From assembly GCA_029262755.1 (NCBI GenBank), contig JAJCYU010000038.1:1-40565 (forward strand): 40,565 nucleotides of DNA, written 5' to 3'. The notes beneath the pieces were generated by a model. It was given only the letters and a program-made list of their open reading frames with translations, searched no databases and was not told where the DNA came from. Made by a program: the position numbers and the translations under genes. This DNA comes from Anaerolineae bacterium. Its GTDB lineage: Bacteria > Chloroflexota > Anaerolineae > Epilineales > Epilineaceae. This document shows positions 26,706 through 35,592 of this stretch, one piece after another. Position 1 is the first letter of the stretch; each line of letters starts with the position of its first letter.

Positions 26706-27923
26706 ATGACACCAGACATCTTCAAGATCGACGATCCCTCCGCCCCGCCCCTCACCTGGACCGACAGCGTCGTCGAGGCGGCGGTGATGCTCGGCGTCGT
26801 CGTGGCCGGCACGCTGCTGGCCTGGACGCTCCTGGCGCTCCTGGGTAGCCTCGCCCGCCGCGCCGTGCGGCGCACCGGAACGACGCTCGACGAGAAGGTC
26901 TTCGCTGCGCTGCGTCCGTTGGCCCGTCCCGCGGCCCTCACGCTGGCGCTGCAAGTTGCGCCCCCGGCAGCGCGCTCGGTGTTGGGCCGAGATGCCTTCA
27001 GCGAGAGCCTCAAGCCGACGCTGGAACCACTACTGTTCGTGATCTGGGCCCTTCTCATGGCCGCCGCGGCCATCCGGCTATCCGCCGCCCTGATGGACTG
27101 GTACACGCATGACATAGCCCACCGGACAGAGAGCAACGTCGACGAGCAGATCCTACCGTTTGCGCGCAAGGTCGTGTTCGTGCTCGTTTCCGCCGTCGCC
27201 GGGGTGATGATCCTCGGGCGCCTCGGCATCGACGTGAGCGCCTTGGTCGCGACGTTGGGCGTCGGCTCGCTCGCGGTGGCCCTCGCGGCCCAATCCGCGC
27301 TGGCCGACACGATCTCCGGTGTGTTGATCATGCTCGACCGGCCCTTTCAGGTGGGCGACCGGATCGAGATTCTTGAGATCGGCACCTGGGGCGACGTGCA
27401 GGATATCGGCTTGCGCTCCACACGCATTCGCACGATCGACAACCGCATGGTCGTGGTGCCCAACTCCGTGATTTCGAAGAACCTGGTGGTCAACTACTCC
27501 CACCCAAGCGACATGCTGCGGGTGGAAACGGATGTCAGCGTGGCCTACGGCACGTCCCTCGACGACGCGAGGCGTGTACTGCACGACGCGGTCGCGGATC
27601 AGGACTGGCTCGCGCCCGGCATGCCCGTCGAGGCGCTCTTCATGTCCATGGGCGATAGCAGCCTGGTCTTTCGCGTCCGGTGCTGGATCCCGCACTTCGC
27701 CGAAGCCCAGCGCATCAAGGACAAGCTAAACGGCCGCCTCTACGATGCTCTCCGCGAGGGAGGCATCGAGATTCCCTTTCCACAGGTGGTCGTGCACGGG
27801 GTCGGGGCGGAGCGCGCGGCGCGGGATGGTTCCGGCGACGAGGTCGACGCGGGAACTGACCTTGGACGTTCGGTCGGCGAGCGCGCAAGCGAAGATGGAT
27901 ACGGATCGAACGCAGACGGGTAG
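26706..27923 (+). CDS. mscS: MscS-family mechanosensitive channel
   Basis: 405 residues. Four to five hydrophobic helices; the pore helix reads VATLGVGSLAVALAAQSALADTISGV, followed by the beta domain start DRPFQVGDRIEI, the signature VVVPNSVISKNLVVNYS and a C-terminal alpha/beta domain. An acidic, Gly-rich tail follows. Opens under membrane tension to release solutes. ATG 26706 chosen over 26655 because the earlier residues look non-coding. Divergent from the hydrolase gene across 128 bp. Confidence 0.95.
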   Translation: MTPDIFKIDDPSAPPLTWTDSVVEAAVMLGVVVAGTLLAWTLLALLGSLARRAVRRTGTTLDEKVFAALRPLARPAALTLALQVAPPAARSVLGRDAFSESLKPTLEPLLFVIWALLMAAAAIRLSAALMDWYTHDIAHRTESNVDEQILPFARKVVFVLVSAVAGVMILGRLGIDVSALVATLGVGSLAVALAAQSALADTISGVLIMLDRPFQVGDRIEILEIGTWGDVQDIGLRSTRIRTIDNRMVVVPNSVISKNLVVNYSHPSDMLRVETDVSVAYGTSLDDARRVLHDAVADQDWLAPGMPVEALFMSMGDSSLVFRVRCWIPHFAEAQRIKDKLNGRLYDALREGGIEIPFPQVVVHGVGAERAARDGSGDEVDAGTDLGRSVGERASEDGYGSNADG

Positions 27924-28087
27924 CCGGCGCGCCATCAACGTTCTCCGGCCGACCGGCCCGTACCGTACCGTGCACCCCACCCGAACGGCCCGCGCTCCTT
28001 CACCCACGGCCTGCATGAACGCGCGACCCTGGCTGGCTCGAGCTAGTCGGTCGCTCTAGCGAATGGCCCGCGCCAAGAATCGACCTG

Positions 28088-29662
28088 CTAGCGGATGACC
28101 CAGGGCAAGAACAAACGGTTCGCGCGGAGCCCCGCCTCCGGATCCGCGGTCAAATCCACGGTCGGCGACCGGGTCGGCAGGAGATCGCCGGACGTGGCGC
28201 TGGCCGTCGGCTGAGGCTGGCCAAGGGGATCCGGATCCACACCGTCGCAAGGTCCGCGCAGATAGATATCCGCCGAACCGTCGCCCCCGGGCACCAGCTC
28301 GGCGGCGGACGAAGCGAACGCGACGTGCAGGCCGCCGCCGGAGACCGCGATGCCCTCGAAGGTCCGGGCCGCCGCATGCCCCGCCGCGCTCTCGCCGGCG
28401 CTCGTGACGCTCAGGCGGATCGTACGCTCGGCGAGCCGGTCGCGCACGTACACATCGACGTCGTCGTCCGTGTCGTCCGCGCTCAGGCGCGCCGATGACG
28501 CGAAGTAGGCGTAGCGACCGTCCGGCGAAAGGGCGGCCATCGGGCCGCTTGCGCCTGGTGCCTGGCCACCATCGTCCGCAACGCTCACGCGCTCGGTCCG
28601 TCCCCGCTCGCGGTCGCGGACGAAGACGTCGGCCGCCCCGTTCGTGTCGCCGGAAACAAGGTCGGTCGCGAAGGAACTGAAGACGACGTAGCGCCCGTCG
28701 TCCGAGAGCGCCTGCCGCGCACCGGAGGGCGACAGGTTGTCCGCCGGCCCGTCGTCGGCGTCGCGGCTGACGATCGAGAGCACGTTCGTCAGAGAGTCGT
28801 GCACGAATAGGTCCGCGACCCCATTGGTATCCCCCGGCACCAGATCGGGGCGCGTCGACGCGAACACCGTCCAGCGCCCGTTGCGTGAGATGGAGACGGC
28901 GTCCGCTCCGATACGTCCGATGGCGCCGCTATCGCCCGATCCTGTGGGCGCCCCGCGTACGTGGCTGATGCGCTGCGGCCGCGACCCGTCCGCGAGATGC
29001 CGGTACACATCGGATCGATCGTTGAAGTCGCGCCCGTCCAAGGCGTTGCTCGTCGACCAATACGCGATGACGCCCCCGTCCCAGCTCAGCGCCGGCCAAC
29101 GCGAATGGCGATCGCCCCGCACCCCGTCCGGATCCACGTCCAGCACCGTGAGCGGCCCGCCGTCCAGCCTGCGGCGCACGATGCACTCGCGCGCCGGCGC
29201 CGTGAGCGCCGTGGAGCAAACGAGCGGCCCACCCGGCTCCGCACGATTCACCCGCGTCGCGTAGACGAGCACGGCGCCGTCCGCCGAGAGAAACGCATCG
29301 CCCGCCCCGACGCCCGCATCCCGGGACCGTGGCTCCGACCAGGTGACGCGCCGGGTGACCCCCTCCAGGCGGTCGCGCAGGTAGAGGTCCATATTGCCGT
29401 TGGTATCGGCGGTCTCGAGCGCGGCGGTCGTGCCGAAGACGACGTAGCGACCATCCGCGGACATCGTCGGCGCCTGGTCTTGGCCGATGGATGCACGTCC
29501 GTCCTGATCGACGCTGATGCGCTCCGTGCAAAAGGGGCGCGTCAGGAAGGGTGATTCCTCTTGGGCCGCCGCGTCGCGGCCGCCCAAGAAGCCCGTCCCA
29601 AGGAAGAACACGACGACGAGCGTGACGACGAGCGCGACGAGCACCATGCGTTGTGCGTTCAT
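28088..29662 (-). CDS. Secreted PD40/TolB-type beta-propeller protein with 'FLPWVIR' tail
   Basis: 524 residues. N-terminal hydrophobic signal segment (about 6-26, then GGRDAAAQ) and six to seven blades of the type DGRYVVFSSxATDLVxGDTNGxxDVFVRDR. Several carry GDTNG loops that could bind calcium. A Pro/Thr/Ser-rich linker leads to the end NRLFLPWVIR, resembling the tail of the S8 protease. Function unknown; likely an extracellular or surface protein. ATG 29662 chosen because the signal segment starts there, although AAGGGGG is somewhat far upstream (~15 nt). It follows hisS by 55 bp on the same strand. Confidence 0.85.
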   Translation of the reverse strand: MNAQRMVLVALVVTLVVVFFLGTGFLGGRDAAAQEESPFLTRPFCTERISVDQDGRASIGQDQAPTMSADGRYVVFGTTAALETADTNGNMDLYLRDRLEGVTRRVTWSEPRSRDAGVGAGDAFLSADGAVLVYATRVNRAEPGGPLVCSTALTAPARECIVRRRLDGGPLTVLDVDPDGVRGDRHSRWPALSWDGGVIAYWSTSNALDGRDFNDRSDVYRHLADGSRPQRISHVRGAPTGSGDSGAIGRIGADAVSISRNGRWTVFASTRPDLVPGDTNGVADLFVHDSLTNVLSIVSRDADDGPADNLSPSGARQALSDDGRYVVFSSFATDLVSGDTNGAADVFVRDRERGRTERVSVADDGGQAPGASGPMAALSPDGRYAYFASSARLSADDTDDDVDVYVRDRLAERTIRLSVTSAGESAAGHAAARTFEGIAVSGGGLHVAFASSAAELVPGGDGSADIYLRGPCDGVDPDPLGQPQPTASATSGDLLPTRSPTVDLTADPEAGLRANRLFLPWVIR

Positions 29663-29717
29663 AGCGGCTTGGACGCCCCCTTCACGGAACAAGGGACGGC
29701 TAGACCTCCCCCAACTT

Positions 29718-31034
29718 CTACACCGCCCCCAACACCGTCCGCACATGTGCCTCGATTCCGTCCAGCGCGACCTCGCCCTGCTCGCCGGCCACCAAGTCCT
29801 TGACCATCGCCGTGCCCGCCGCAAGCTCCGTCTCGCCGATGATCATGGCGAAGCGTGCCCCGGAGCGGAAGGCTGCCTTCATCTGCTTGCGCAGGTTCTT
29901 GGAACCATAGTCGCATTGCGCGCCGATACCCGCCGCGCGCAAGCGCGCGCACAGACCGACGGCCGCGCGCTTCGTCGGCTCGTCGAAGTAGACGGCGAAA
30001 ACCTCGGGATCGCGCAGGCCGGGCGGCGCGATGTCCATGCCGCGCAGCACCGCAATCGCGCGCTCGATGCCCGCACCGAAGCCGACGCCGGGGGTCGGTT
30101 GGCCGCCGAGGAGCTCGATGAGGCCGTCGTAGCGTCCGCCGCCGCACAACGCGCTCTGCGCGCCGATGCCCTCGACGTGGATCTCGAACACCGTGCGCGC
30201 GTAGTAGTCGAGCCCGCGCACGAGGCGCGGATCGACCGCATAGGCCAGGCCGTTGTCGTCCAAGTACGTGCGCAGGGTCGCGAAGTGCTCGCTGCTCGCT
30301 GCGTCGATGTGATCGGCCAGCAACGGTGCGTCTTCGAGCATCGCGCGTGTACGCTCTTCTTTGCTGTCGAAGACCCGCAGCGGGTTCTTGGCCAAGCGCT
30401 CGCGGTCAATCTCGGGCAGGTCGGCACTACGTGCCTGCAACCACGGCACGAGGACGTCCGAGACGTAAGCCTTGCGCGCGGCAGGGGCGCCGATCGAGTT
30501 GAGCTGGAAGCGCAGCCCCTTCATCCCAAGGGCCGAAAAGTAATCCCAGAGCAAAGACATGATCTCGAAGTCGGCGAGCGGGTCGGACTCGCCGATGCAC
30601 TCACAGTTGAACTGGCTGTGCTGCCGGTAGCGGTTGGCCTGCGGGCGCTCGTAGCGGAAGACCGGTCCGATCGTGTACAGCTTGACCGGCTGCGGCCAGC
30701 TGCCCATGCCGTTCTGCAGATAGGCGCGCGCGAAGCCGGCGGTGAACTCCGGGCGCAGCGTGAGCGCGTCGGAGGTCGGGCGCGGCCGAAAGGTGAACAT
30801 CTCCTTCTCGACGATATCGGGACCGGCGCCGACGCCCCGCGCGAAGAGCTCCGTGTGCTCGTAGGCCGGCAGCTCGACCGGGCGATACCCGTAGCGCGCG
30901 GCCACCTCGCGCGCCGTGTCCTCGATCCAGCGCCAATACGCGGCATCGCTCGCGCCGCCGGGATCCTGATGCCCGGGGATGCGCGGCTCGGGCAGGATGT
31001 CTTGGGTTCCGGTCGGTCGTTGGTAGTCGGCCAT
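29718..31034 (-). CDS. hisS: Histidyl-tRNA synthetase
   Basis: Charges tRNA-His. 438 residues: class II core with motif 2 (PVFRYERPQANRYRQHSQF), HisA signature LVRGLDYYARTVFEI, GGGRYDGL, motif 3 (GVGFGAGIERAI) and a C-terminal anticodon-binding domain (VFAVYFDEP...GAQCDYGSKNLRKQMKAA). The motif 2 loop reads PQANRYRQH where most enzymes have PQxGRxRQF. ATG 31034 has GCGAGGAC 5-7 nt upstream; a TATACT box lies at 31073-31078. No T-box leader: the leader is only ~30 nt. Confidence 0.97.
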   Translation of the reverse strand: MADYQRPTGTQDILPEPRIPGHQDPGGASDAAYWRWIEDTAREVAARYGYRPVELPAYEHTELFARGVGAGPDIVEKEMFTFRPRPTSDALTLRPEFTAGFARAYLQNGMGSWPQPVKLYTIGPVFRYERPQANRYRQHSQFNCECIGESDPLADFEIMSLLWDYFSALGMKGLRFQLNSIGAPAARKAYVSDVLVPWLQARSADLPEIDRERLAKNPLRVFDSKEERTRAMLEDAPLLADHIDAASSEHFATLRTYLDDNGLAYAVDPRLVRGLDYYARTVFEIHVEGIGAQSALCGGGRYDGLIELLGGQPTPGVGFGAGIERAIAVLRGMDIAPPGLRDPEVFAVYFDEPTKRAAVGLCARLRAAGIGAQCDYGSKNLRKQMKAAFRSGARFAMIIGETELAAGTAMVKDLVAGEQGEVALDGIEAHVRTVLGAV

Positions 31035-31072
31035 GGTGTCCTCGCATTGGCAAGCCCGGACAGGCGGGCCGT

Positions 31073-31078
31073 AGTATA
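31073..31078 (-). promoter_or_regulatory. Putative -10 element of hisS
   Basis: TATACT on the minus strand, 39 bp before the hisS ATG. No clear -35; the 18-bp direct repeats begin just upstream (31101). Confidence 0.4.
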
Positions 31079-31100
31079 CGCGCCTGCCCGGCATTGGCCC

Positions 31101-31160
31101 GCGCCCCGCGCACTACCTGCGCCCCGTACACTGCAGGCGCCCCGTACACTGCAGGCGCCA
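31101..31160. repeat. 18-bp tandem repeats upstream of hisS
   Basis: Unit GCGCCCCGTACACTGCAG, present exactly at 31119-31136 and 31137-31154. A diverged copy is at 31101-31118 (GCGCCCCGCGCACTACCT) and a 6-bp partial copy follows at 31155. They lie ~22 bp above the hisS -10 box and ~120 bp before the MFS gene, so they could be an operator for either gene. Confidence 0.75.
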
Positions 31161-31278
31161 CGAACGGGCGACCCCGTTTCACCCTGCGCCCGTTTCCAAT
31201 TCTTAGGCACCTGATTCTTACACCTAGCCCCATCTGCTGCTTGCCCGTACTCACCTCTGCCTGAATGCCGGACGATCC

Positions 31279-32487
31279 ATGCACCTGCGCCGCATGCTGC
31301 GCCCAAGCCCGATTCCCCGTGCGCCCGGCGTCAGCCGCCGCCTGGTCGGCGTCGGGCTCGCCGCCCGATTCTTCGACGAGCTGCTATCGGGTCTACCCGA
31401 CGTCCTCATGCCGACGATCCGCGAGGCCCTCGGGCTTTCCTACGCGGAGGTCGGGCTGCTGCGCTTCGCGATGGACATGGTCGCCACCGTCGTCGAGCCG
31501 GTGAACGGCCTCTTGCTCGACGTTTGGCCGCGTCGGATCATCATGAGCTTCGGCGCGTTCGGCATCGGGGCCGCGTTGCTCGTGATGGGCTTCGCGACCG
31601 GCCTGCCGCCGCTACTCGTGGGCTACGGCCTATACGGGCTCGGTACGGGACCCTTGGCCCACACCGGCGACGTGCTGCTGGTCGAAGCGCATCCCCAGGC
31701 CCCGGAACGCATCTTTGTGCGCGCCAACGTGTTGGACACCATCGGCGCGCTCCTGGCGCCCTTGCTCGTTGTGGCGACGACGAGTGCGCGTCTTGGCTGG
31801 CGCGCCCCGTTGATTGGCTGCGGCGTGCTGGGCCTCGCGTACGGCGCGTGGATCGCGGGCACCCGATTCCCGCGGCGCGTGCCTTCCGCGGGCGAGGCGG
31901 AAGAGCGCCTCGCGACCACGCTGCGCCGCCATCTGCGCGAAGTGCTCGCTGATCGCGCGGCCCGGCGATGGCTGGCCATCCTGCTCGCGCTGTCGGTTAG
32001 CGACGCCGCCTACGTGTTTCTCACCGTTTGGCTAGCCGATGCGGGCGGCATGACACAGGCCCAGGTCGGCGCCTATGCCGCGATGTCGATGACGGTCACC
32101 CTCGGCGCGATCGTCGTCCTTGACCGCGTCCTGACGCACATCGACGGGCGCAAAGTACTGCTGTTCGCCTGCCTGGGACTGCTCGCCCTCTACCCGGCGT
32201 GGCTTCAGGCGCCCACGATCGCGTGGCGCTTCGCGCTCGGCGTACCGGTCGCCTTCCTCGCGGCCTTGCCCTGGCCGCTTGCTCGCTCGCGCGCGTTGGC
32301 CGCGCTTCCAGGCCGCGCGGGTACGGTAACGGCCATCCAGGGCGTGTACGGCATCATGCCCATCGCCCTCCTGATGGGCTGGGCGGGCGAACGCTACGGC
32401 CTGACCACCGCGTTCGGCGCCACATTGATCGGCGCGACAGCCGCCATGGCCGTGCTGGCCGGCCTCGCGATCCGGACCGAGGTGTGA
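31279..32487 (+). CDS. Major facilitator superfamily transporter
   Basis: 402 residues with about twelve hydrophobic helices in two halves. RFFDELLSGLPDVLMPTIREALGLSYAEVGLLRFAMDM opens the first; the loop between helices 2 and 3 (DVWPRRIIM) is the place of the MFS motif A but is poorly conserved. The second half ends AFGATLIGATAAMAVLAGLAIRTEV. Substrate unknown. Weak ribosome-binding site before ATG 31279. Its stop is immediately followed by a strong hairpin. Confidence 0.88.
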   Translation: MHLRRMLRPSPIPRAPGVSRRLVGVGLAARFFDELLSGLPDVLMPTIREALGLSYAEVGLLRFAMDMVATVVEPVNGLLLDVWPRRIIMSFGAFGIGAALLVMGFATGLPPLLVGYGLYGLGTGPLAHTGDVLLVEAHPQAPERIFVRANVLDTIGALLAPLLVVATTSARLGWRAPLIGCGVLGLAYGAWIAGTRFPRRVPSAGEAEERLATTLRRHLREVLADRAARRWLAILLALSVSDAAYVFLTVWLADAGGMTQAQVGAYAAMSMTVTLGAIVVLDRVLTHIDGRKVLLFACLGLLALYPAWLQAPTIAWRFALGVPVAFLAALPWPLARSRALAALPGRAGTVTAIQGVYGIMPIALLMGWAGERYGLTTAFGATLIGATAAMAVLAGLAIRTEV

Positions 32488-32513
32488 GCATTGGAAGCGT
32501 GGGCTTCCGATGC
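32488..32513. terminator. Hairpin between convergent MFS gene and PTPS-related gene
   Basis: GCATTGGAAGC (32488-32498) - GTGG - GCTTCCGATGC (32503-32513): an 11-bp stem with one G-T wobble and a 4-nt loop, starting right after the MFS TGA. No U tract follows on either strand, but the convergent location suggests a shared terminator. Confidence 0.5.
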
Positions 32514-32550
32514 GCGAGATTCGAGGGCCCCGCAGAGGCTTTCAGCCCCC

Positions 32551-35500
32551 TCAGTCCGTGCGTCGGGACCGCAACCGTTGTCGCGTGACGAGCCCGCGTG
32601 CGATCTCTTCCCCACCGGCCGGGTCGTAGACGACGATGCGCAAATCGTAGGTGCCGGTGGGTAGATCGGCAGGCAGATCGATCCAGCGGCGGTCGCGCAC
32701 CGGCCGCGCCGGCGCCCACGTGGTGGGCGGGCTGAAGCCGTAGAGCGGCGCTTTGTCGTCCTGCACGAGCGGCGTCGGATCCTGGACGCCGGCCGCCTCG
32801 TCGCGCAGGTGCTCCGGATCCTCGTCCGATGGGTCTCCTGCCGTCTCTGCTGGGTCCTCCGGCTCGGACGCTGGATCCAGCAGGCGAAGGGACACCTTGA
32901 AGTCACGCTCCGGCGTCGTGTCCGGCCACCAGGTCATCGATACCAAGAGCTGGTCACCCTCCCGGCTTAGCTCGACGTCGTGCAGCGCGATGCCCGGAGC
33001 GCGAAGCACGGGTTCCTCGTCGGGCGGGGAGGCATCGAGGTCGGACGGAGCGCGCACGCGGATCGGGCCGATGTACACCGGGCCGAGGGCACGGCCGCCT
33101 GCGCTCTCGGCGGGGATCTCGTCGCCGTCCTCGTCCAACATGCGCATGCGCAAGAAATACGCACCCGGTCCCGTGGCTTCGGGCACTTCCAAGACGAGCG
33201 ACTGCGCATCCGCGAGCGGCTCGGTCAGCACCGCGAGCACGTCCGGAACACCGAAGATCGCCGCCGCCGGCGAAACGAGGGCCACTTCGAGAGCACGATC
33301 GTCGTCCCGCTGTGACCAGGCCGGAGAGACGAGCAACGAGCCCCCGGCCTTGACCGGGCCCTCATCGGCCGAGGTATTGATTCCGGTCAGCCGCGTTCCG
33401 TCGAAGTCGACGCCGTCGACCGGGATGTGCGGCCACGGTGCAAGGGGCCAATCCAGAACCGTCAGGGGCGGGCTCTCGGTATCGATCGCGCCCAGCCCCG
33501 TCGGGACGAAGCGGGCCGCGAGCACGCTGAGTGCAAGGCAGAGGCCGACGGCGCCGAGCGCGCGCCAGCCGCGACCACGCTCGGTGAGCCAAAGCGCGAC
33601 CAATACGAGCATGGCGGCCACCGACAGCAGCTCGGACATGGCGCGCAGCGTGCTGCGACCCAACCACAAGCGCAGCGTGTGCGCGCCGGGCGGCGCCTCC
33701 ACGACCAGCCAGCCCGAGCCCGCCTCAGCGCCTGCTTCCTTGGGTACCCCTTCGTCCAGCGCATAGTGCCAGCCGGGAAAGGCGAAGGTCGGGAATGCCA
33801 ACTCGGCATCGTCCGGCCCGCCGATTTCGATCTGCCACTCCTGCATGTCCACTTCGTGCCGCAGCAGCGTGGCCGATTGCAGCGTGCCGCTCAGCGCGCG
33901 CGGGTCGCCGTCGCGACCCAACGTCACGTCGACGGATGTATAGGGTCGCGGTTCGACGGCGGCCGGCAAATACTCGCCGCGTACCGTCGAGCCGATGCTG
34001 CCGGAGAGCAACTCGAAGGCCTGCACGTCGCCCCGGCTCGGCGGCGCGACCGTGATGATCTCCGGCGTGAGCGCGAGCATCGATCCGGCGGTGAGGGCCG
34101 TCGCACAGACCGCCGCGACGAGCCATGCGACGAGCACGGGACGCGGTGCGCGCCCCAAGGCCGACGAGCGCTGCTCTCGCCGGCCATACGGGTCCTCGCG
34201 CTCTCCGACGGGATCGGTGAGACCGCCCGTTGCCCACGCGGCCAATGCCGGTGCGAGGGGCGCGGCGAGCATCGCGAGCGCGAGCGCCTGGACGGACAGC
34301 CAGCGCCATGGGAACTGCGCGTAGGCGATCAACGGCGCGACCCGCCAGATCGGCGCCGACAGTGCCGTCATCATAAGCGTTGTGATCAGCGCCACGGTAG
34401 CCCAGAACGCGACCGCACGGCCCGCGTCCTTGGGCGCCCCCGCGGCGTGGGCTGCCGCGCCCTCTCGCCGAAGGCCGAACGTGACGAGCGCGAAGCCGGC
34501 GAGCGCAAGGAGTGCCTGGAGCAGGCCGGTAAAGGCCGGCGCGCCGGCCTCCGCGTCGTAATCCGGCGTCAGGTCGAGCTGCAGCAGCTCGAAGCCGAGG
34601 AAATGGTTGCGGTAGTCGAAGTAGCCGGTCGTGCTCGCGCCCAGCTGCACGGCTTCGCGCTCCGCCAACGCCGGAAGCCAGAACCACGCCGCGAGCGCTG
34701 CCCCCAACATCATGCATGCGCCGAGCACAAAGGGCCGGAAGCGAAGCGTCGCGAGCCAGGGCCACATCCGCCATTCGAGGCGGGCCAAGCTCGTCTCGAG
34801 CGTAGCGACCCACGAGCGTGCCTCGGCACCGTAGCGCGCAGATGGTGCAAGCCTCGCACCGCCCACGGAGGTCACGCCCTCAGCCTCCGGCGGCGGCCCC
34901 GACGGCCATGCGAGGGAAGGCGTACGCGTGAGGCCCCGCCACAGGGCGTACGCGAGCAACACGGGCAGGAACAGCACCGCCGAGATGTTGTGGGCCAGGA
35001 GCAGCAACGCGATGGCCGTAGCCAGCCCGGCGGCGCGACGGGGCGTTGGCCGCGCGGCCACGGCGTCGACCGCCACCAAGACCCACGGGAACAGGGCGTA
35101 GGCGGCCAGCTCCGCCATAGCGTCACCGCGGGCGTACACGTTGACCATGTGATACGGGGCAAATGTGTAGCTCGCGGCCGCCAAGAGACCCGCCGCGTGG
35201 GAGCGCCAGGTATCGCGCGCAAGCCGGTATGCGCCCCAGCCGGCCGCTAGGAAACAGAGGGCCTGGCTGACCTTGATGGCCCCGACCACGCCGCCGCCCA
35301 GTGCCGCGATCAGACCGGCCCACAGGTAGACCAGCGGCGCATAGTAGTTCCAGAAGGGATAGCCGAGCCCATAGGCCGCGTCCGGCATCCAGCGCGGCGG
35401 CAGGTGCATGTCGTTGATGGCCAACGCCATTTGGTGCACCCGTAGCAGGTTGAAGGGGCTATCGCCGGCCGCCCGCGTGGCTACGATACCCGGGGCGAGC

Positions 35501-35592
35501 AGCGCCGGCGCCAGCGCGGCGAGCGCGAGCAGGCTCACCGCGATCCACGGCAGGGCGCGCACGAGCCTTCGGCGCAGCCCGAAGCCGCTCAT
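32551..35592 (-). CDS. Large GT-C-like membrane protein (6-PTPS-related domain family)
   Basis: 1013 residues. The N-terminal half has about ten membrane helices with the family's pattern in the first loop (GDSPFNLLRVHQMALAINDMHLPPRW, GLGYPFWNYYAPLVYLWAGL) and GDAMAELAAYALFPW. These resemble the PTPS-related membrane proteins that share a GT-C glycosyltransferase-like layout. A second helix set runs to ~630; the C-terminal ~340 residues are mostly outside the membrane, beta-rich, with a further Asp/Glu-rich stretch. A role in cell-surface glycan assembly is likely but not shown. Starts with ATG 35592, overlapping the previous stop by 4 bp. Confidence 0.78.
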   Translation of the reverse strand: MSGFGLRRRLVRALPWIAVSLLALAALAPALLAPGIVATRAAGDSPFNLLRVHQMALAINDMHLPPRWMPDAAYGLGYPFWNYYAPLVYLWAGLIAALGGGVVGAIKVSQALCFLAAGWGAYRLARDTWRSHAAGLLAAASYTFAPYHMVNVYARGDAMAELAAYALFPWVLVAVDAVAARPTPRRAAGLATAIALLLLAHNISAVLFLPVLLAYALWRGLTRTPSLAWPSGPPPEAEGVTSVGGARLAPSARYGAEARSWVATLETSLARLEWRMWPWLATLRFRPFVLGACMMLGAALAAWFWLPALAEREAVQLGASTTGYFDYRNHFLGFELLQLDLTPDYDAEAGAPAFTGLLQALLALAGFALVTFGLRREGAAAHAAGAPKDAGRAVAFWATVALITTLMMTALSAPIWRVAPLIAYAQFPWRWLSVQALALAMLAAPLAPALAAWATGGLTDPVGEREDPYGRREQRSSALGRAPRPVLVAWLVAAVCATALTAGSMLALTPEIITVAPPSRGDVQAFELLSGSIGSTVRGEYLPAAVEPRPYTSVDVTLGRDGDPRALSGTLQSATLLRHEVDMQEWQIEIGGPDDAELAFPTFAFPGWHYALDEGVPKEAGAEAGSGWLVVEAPPGAHTLRLWLGRSTLRAMSELLSVAAMLVLVALWLTERGRGWRALGAVGLCLALSVLAARFVPTGLGAIDTESPPLTVLDWPLAPWPHIPVDGVDFDGTRLTGINTSADEGPVKAGGSLLVSPAWSQRDDDRALEVALVSPAAAIFGVPDVLAVLTEPLADAQSLVLEVPEATGPGAYFLRMRMLDEDGDEIPAESAGGRALGPVYIGPIRVRAPSDLDASPPDEEPVLRAPGIALHDVELSREGDQLLVSMTWWPDTTPERDFKVSLRLLDPASEPEDPAETAGDPSDEDPEHLRDEAAGVQDPTPLVQDDKAPLYGFSPPTTWAPARPVRDRRWIDLPADLPTGTYDLRIVVYDPAGGEEIARGLVTRQRLRSRRTD

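Noticed and set aside
31035-31100. T-box leader of hisS
   Set aside because: The -10 box at 31073 leaves only ~30 nt of leader; no T-box motif is present.
31101-31160. CRISPR-like array
   Set aside because: Repeats are directly adjacent with no unique spacers and only 3.3 copies.
33427-35250. 607-residue frame on the plus strand opposite the PTPS-related gene
   Set aside because: Arg/Gly/His-rich with no recognisable fold; the minus frame there has clear membrane helices and family motifs. Typical shadow frame of GC-rich DNA. The same applies to frames at 723-1388, 2195-2974, 3913-5055, 8171-9493, 7746-8723 and 29517-31214.
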